Origin: Thermoplasmata archaeon
GTDB taxonomy: Archaea > Thermoplasmatota > Thermoplasmata > Thermoplasmatales > Thermoplasmataceae
DNA: 15,978 bases
Direction of reading: 5' to 3'
Assembly (NCBI GenBank): GCA_021797025.1
Contig: JAKAAK010000046.1
Coordinates: 1-15,978, forward strand
Position 1 is the first letter of the stretch. Each line of letters begins with the position of its first letter. A program made the translations under genes and the position numbers. Of this stretch, positions 15,248 to 15,978 are shown piece by piece. The notes under the pieces are model-generated. The model did not search any database. It was not told the origin of the DNA and saw only the letters and a program-made list of their open reading frames with translations.

Positions 15248-15901
15248 TTATAAGGATATTTCCACAACGCATTTATTATCGCCATCGGGAAAATTTTCCA
15301 TTAATTTGAAATCATCATTTATTTTATCTGACAACATTGATTTTTCTAGAGAACCACATACCATGTCCTTATTGTTCTTGGCCAGTTCATAGAATACACA
15401 GTTATGCCTTATGATCTTTACAGTGTCTCCGGTTACCTCCATTTTTGCATAGTAGCCCAGGCGATTGAGTATATTCACATATTCCCCGATCTTTTCCAGT
15501 TTTTCATCCCTGGTAAGTGATGCAAGGGAAATGCTTTCTGATGAAACCTCCCTTACCATATCTTCAGCTATCTTCATGAGTATTCCATTCAATCTTACTG
15601 TTCCTATCTCATTTTCAACCTCCTTTAAAAGCATGGATGAGAAATTTATATACTGTTTTGGAAATATCTGCATACCCTTTTCCGTTAATTTATAGTATTT
15701 TTTTGGCCTTCCTGTCTTTGCCCTTACAAAATAGGATGACACAAGGCTGTGATTTTCAAGATAGTTCAAATGTTCCTTTACTGCATTTTTGTTTACTTTC
15801 ATAATATCGGAAAGCTGTTCAAGGGTTTTATCCTCATACAGCAGTGAACTAAGTATAGTAGTTTTACTATTACCTAAATAATCATTAATTACTTCTTCCA
15901 T
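15248..15901 (-). CDS. HTH transcriptional regulator with cysteine C-terminal domain, SufR/COG2345-like
   Basis: A cytoplasmic DNA-binding regulator; targets unknown. The 217 residues have an N-terminal winged helix-turn-helix (~12-55, with TLEQLSDIMKVNKNAVKEHLNYLENHSLV) and a wing RAKTGRPKKYYKLTEKGMQIF (~60-80), typical of ArsR-like/SufR proteins. The second half carries RHNCVFYELAKNNKDMVC and a terminal PDGDNKCVVEISL. In the SufR group the equivalent cysteines bind an Fe-S cluster. Here Cys168 and Cys182 are 13 residues apart and Cys211 follows after 28 more; the cysteine expected between the last two is absent, so three thiol ligands remain. The ATG at 15901 sits in TGGTACCATGG. It lies upstream of the Nre operon on the same strand. 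Autoregulation or control of the repair pair is possible. Confidence 0.82.
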   Translation of the reverse strand: MEEVINDYLGNSKTTILSSLLYEDKTLEQLSDIMKVNKNAVKEHLNYLENHSLVSSYFVRAKTGRPKKYYKLTEKGMQIFPKQYINFSSMLLKEVENEIGTVRLNGILMKIAEDMVREVSSESISLASLTRDEKLEKIGEYVNILNRLGYYAKMEVTGDTVKIIRHNCVFYELAKNNKDMVCGSLEKSMLSDKINDDFKLMENFPDGDNKCVVEISL

Positions 15902-15978
15902 GGTACCACAATTATATATTATATTGTTATATTTATACTTATACGTACTTTAGTTACTATATACATAATAAAATGTTT
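15902..15978 (-). promoter_or_regulatory. Promoter region of the HTH regulator
   Basis: This 77-bp A/T-rich edge has a probable TATA element GTATAAATATAA (minus strand, ~15926-15937) about 31 nt before the ATG, predicting a leader of ~5 nt. An 8-bp palindrome TGGTACCA (15901-15908) covers the start region, and TAGTTACTA (15951-15959), a 9-bp palindrome, lies upstream of the box. Further TATA-like runs make the exact start unsure. No gene is visible here. Confidence 0.4.

Noticed and set aside
1..15978. Search by eye for CRISPR arrays, tRNA/rRNA genes, transposases, integrases, toxin-antitoxin or defence genes
   Set aside because: No regularly spaced repeats, cloverleaf-like gap sequence, or mobile or defence-related protein motifs were found; gaps without genes are all under 230 bp.

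Overview
The window looks like a piece of an acidophilic, heterotrophic euryarchaeon of the Thermoplasmatales type (Ferroplasma, Acidiplasma or Cuniculiplasma-like). This is an inference, not a database match. The evidence is low G+C, A/T-only intergenic stretches, archaeal TATA boxes placed so that transcripts start at or next to the start codon, and an archaea-specific Nre DNA-repair gene. It also has a peptide-type ABC system whose binding protein carries a C-terminal membrane anchor. No tRNA, rRNA, CRISPR array, insertion sequence or integrase was seen, so this is chromosomal-type sequence with small gaps.

Layout. Positions 1-5000 (minus strand) hold a family 5 solute-binding protein / Dpp-Opp ABC importer operon: binding protein, DppB, DppC, DppF-like ATPase, then a DppD-like ATPase cut by the left edge. 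Positions 5081-6756 (minus) hold a two-gene operon: a short-chain dehydrogenase overlapping by 4 bp a divergent QueA-like protein. Divergently from it, 6963-8105 (plus) encodes a class I aminotransferase. Next come a 764-residue membrane/surface protein of unrecognised family (8137-10431) and a membrane GT2 glycosyltransferase of hyaluronan/cellulose-synthase type (10659-11891). Convergent to that is an FMN-dependent 2-hydroxyacid enzyme resembling lactate 2-monooxygenase (11901-13058, minus). It is followed by a minus-strand pair: an Nre-family repair protein (13951-15180) and an SplB-like radical SAM protein (13118-13951), overlapping by one base. At the right end is an HTH regulator with a cysteine-bearing C-terminal domain (15248-15901, minus).

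How the genes work together. The importer, aminotransferase and hydroxyacid enzyme fit growth on peptides and organic acids. The large surface protein and the GT2 enzyme fit building or decorating the cell envelope. Nre plus the radical SAM protein look like a DNA-damage module, with a possible redox or Fe-S-sensing regulator upstream. The SDR/QueA-like pair has no obvious pathway and is the most puzzling module.

Expression signals. Six first genes have a TATA-like box centred 25-27 nt upstream of the first base of the start codon, as expected for leaderless mRNAs. Inside the transporter operon, downstream genes instead carry Shine-Dalgarno sequences (AGGAG, AGGTGAT, AGGTGA), which were used to choose starts. 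The best operator candidate is the 15-bp inverted repeat ATACAGTAACTGTAT at the promoter of the hydroxyacid enzyme.
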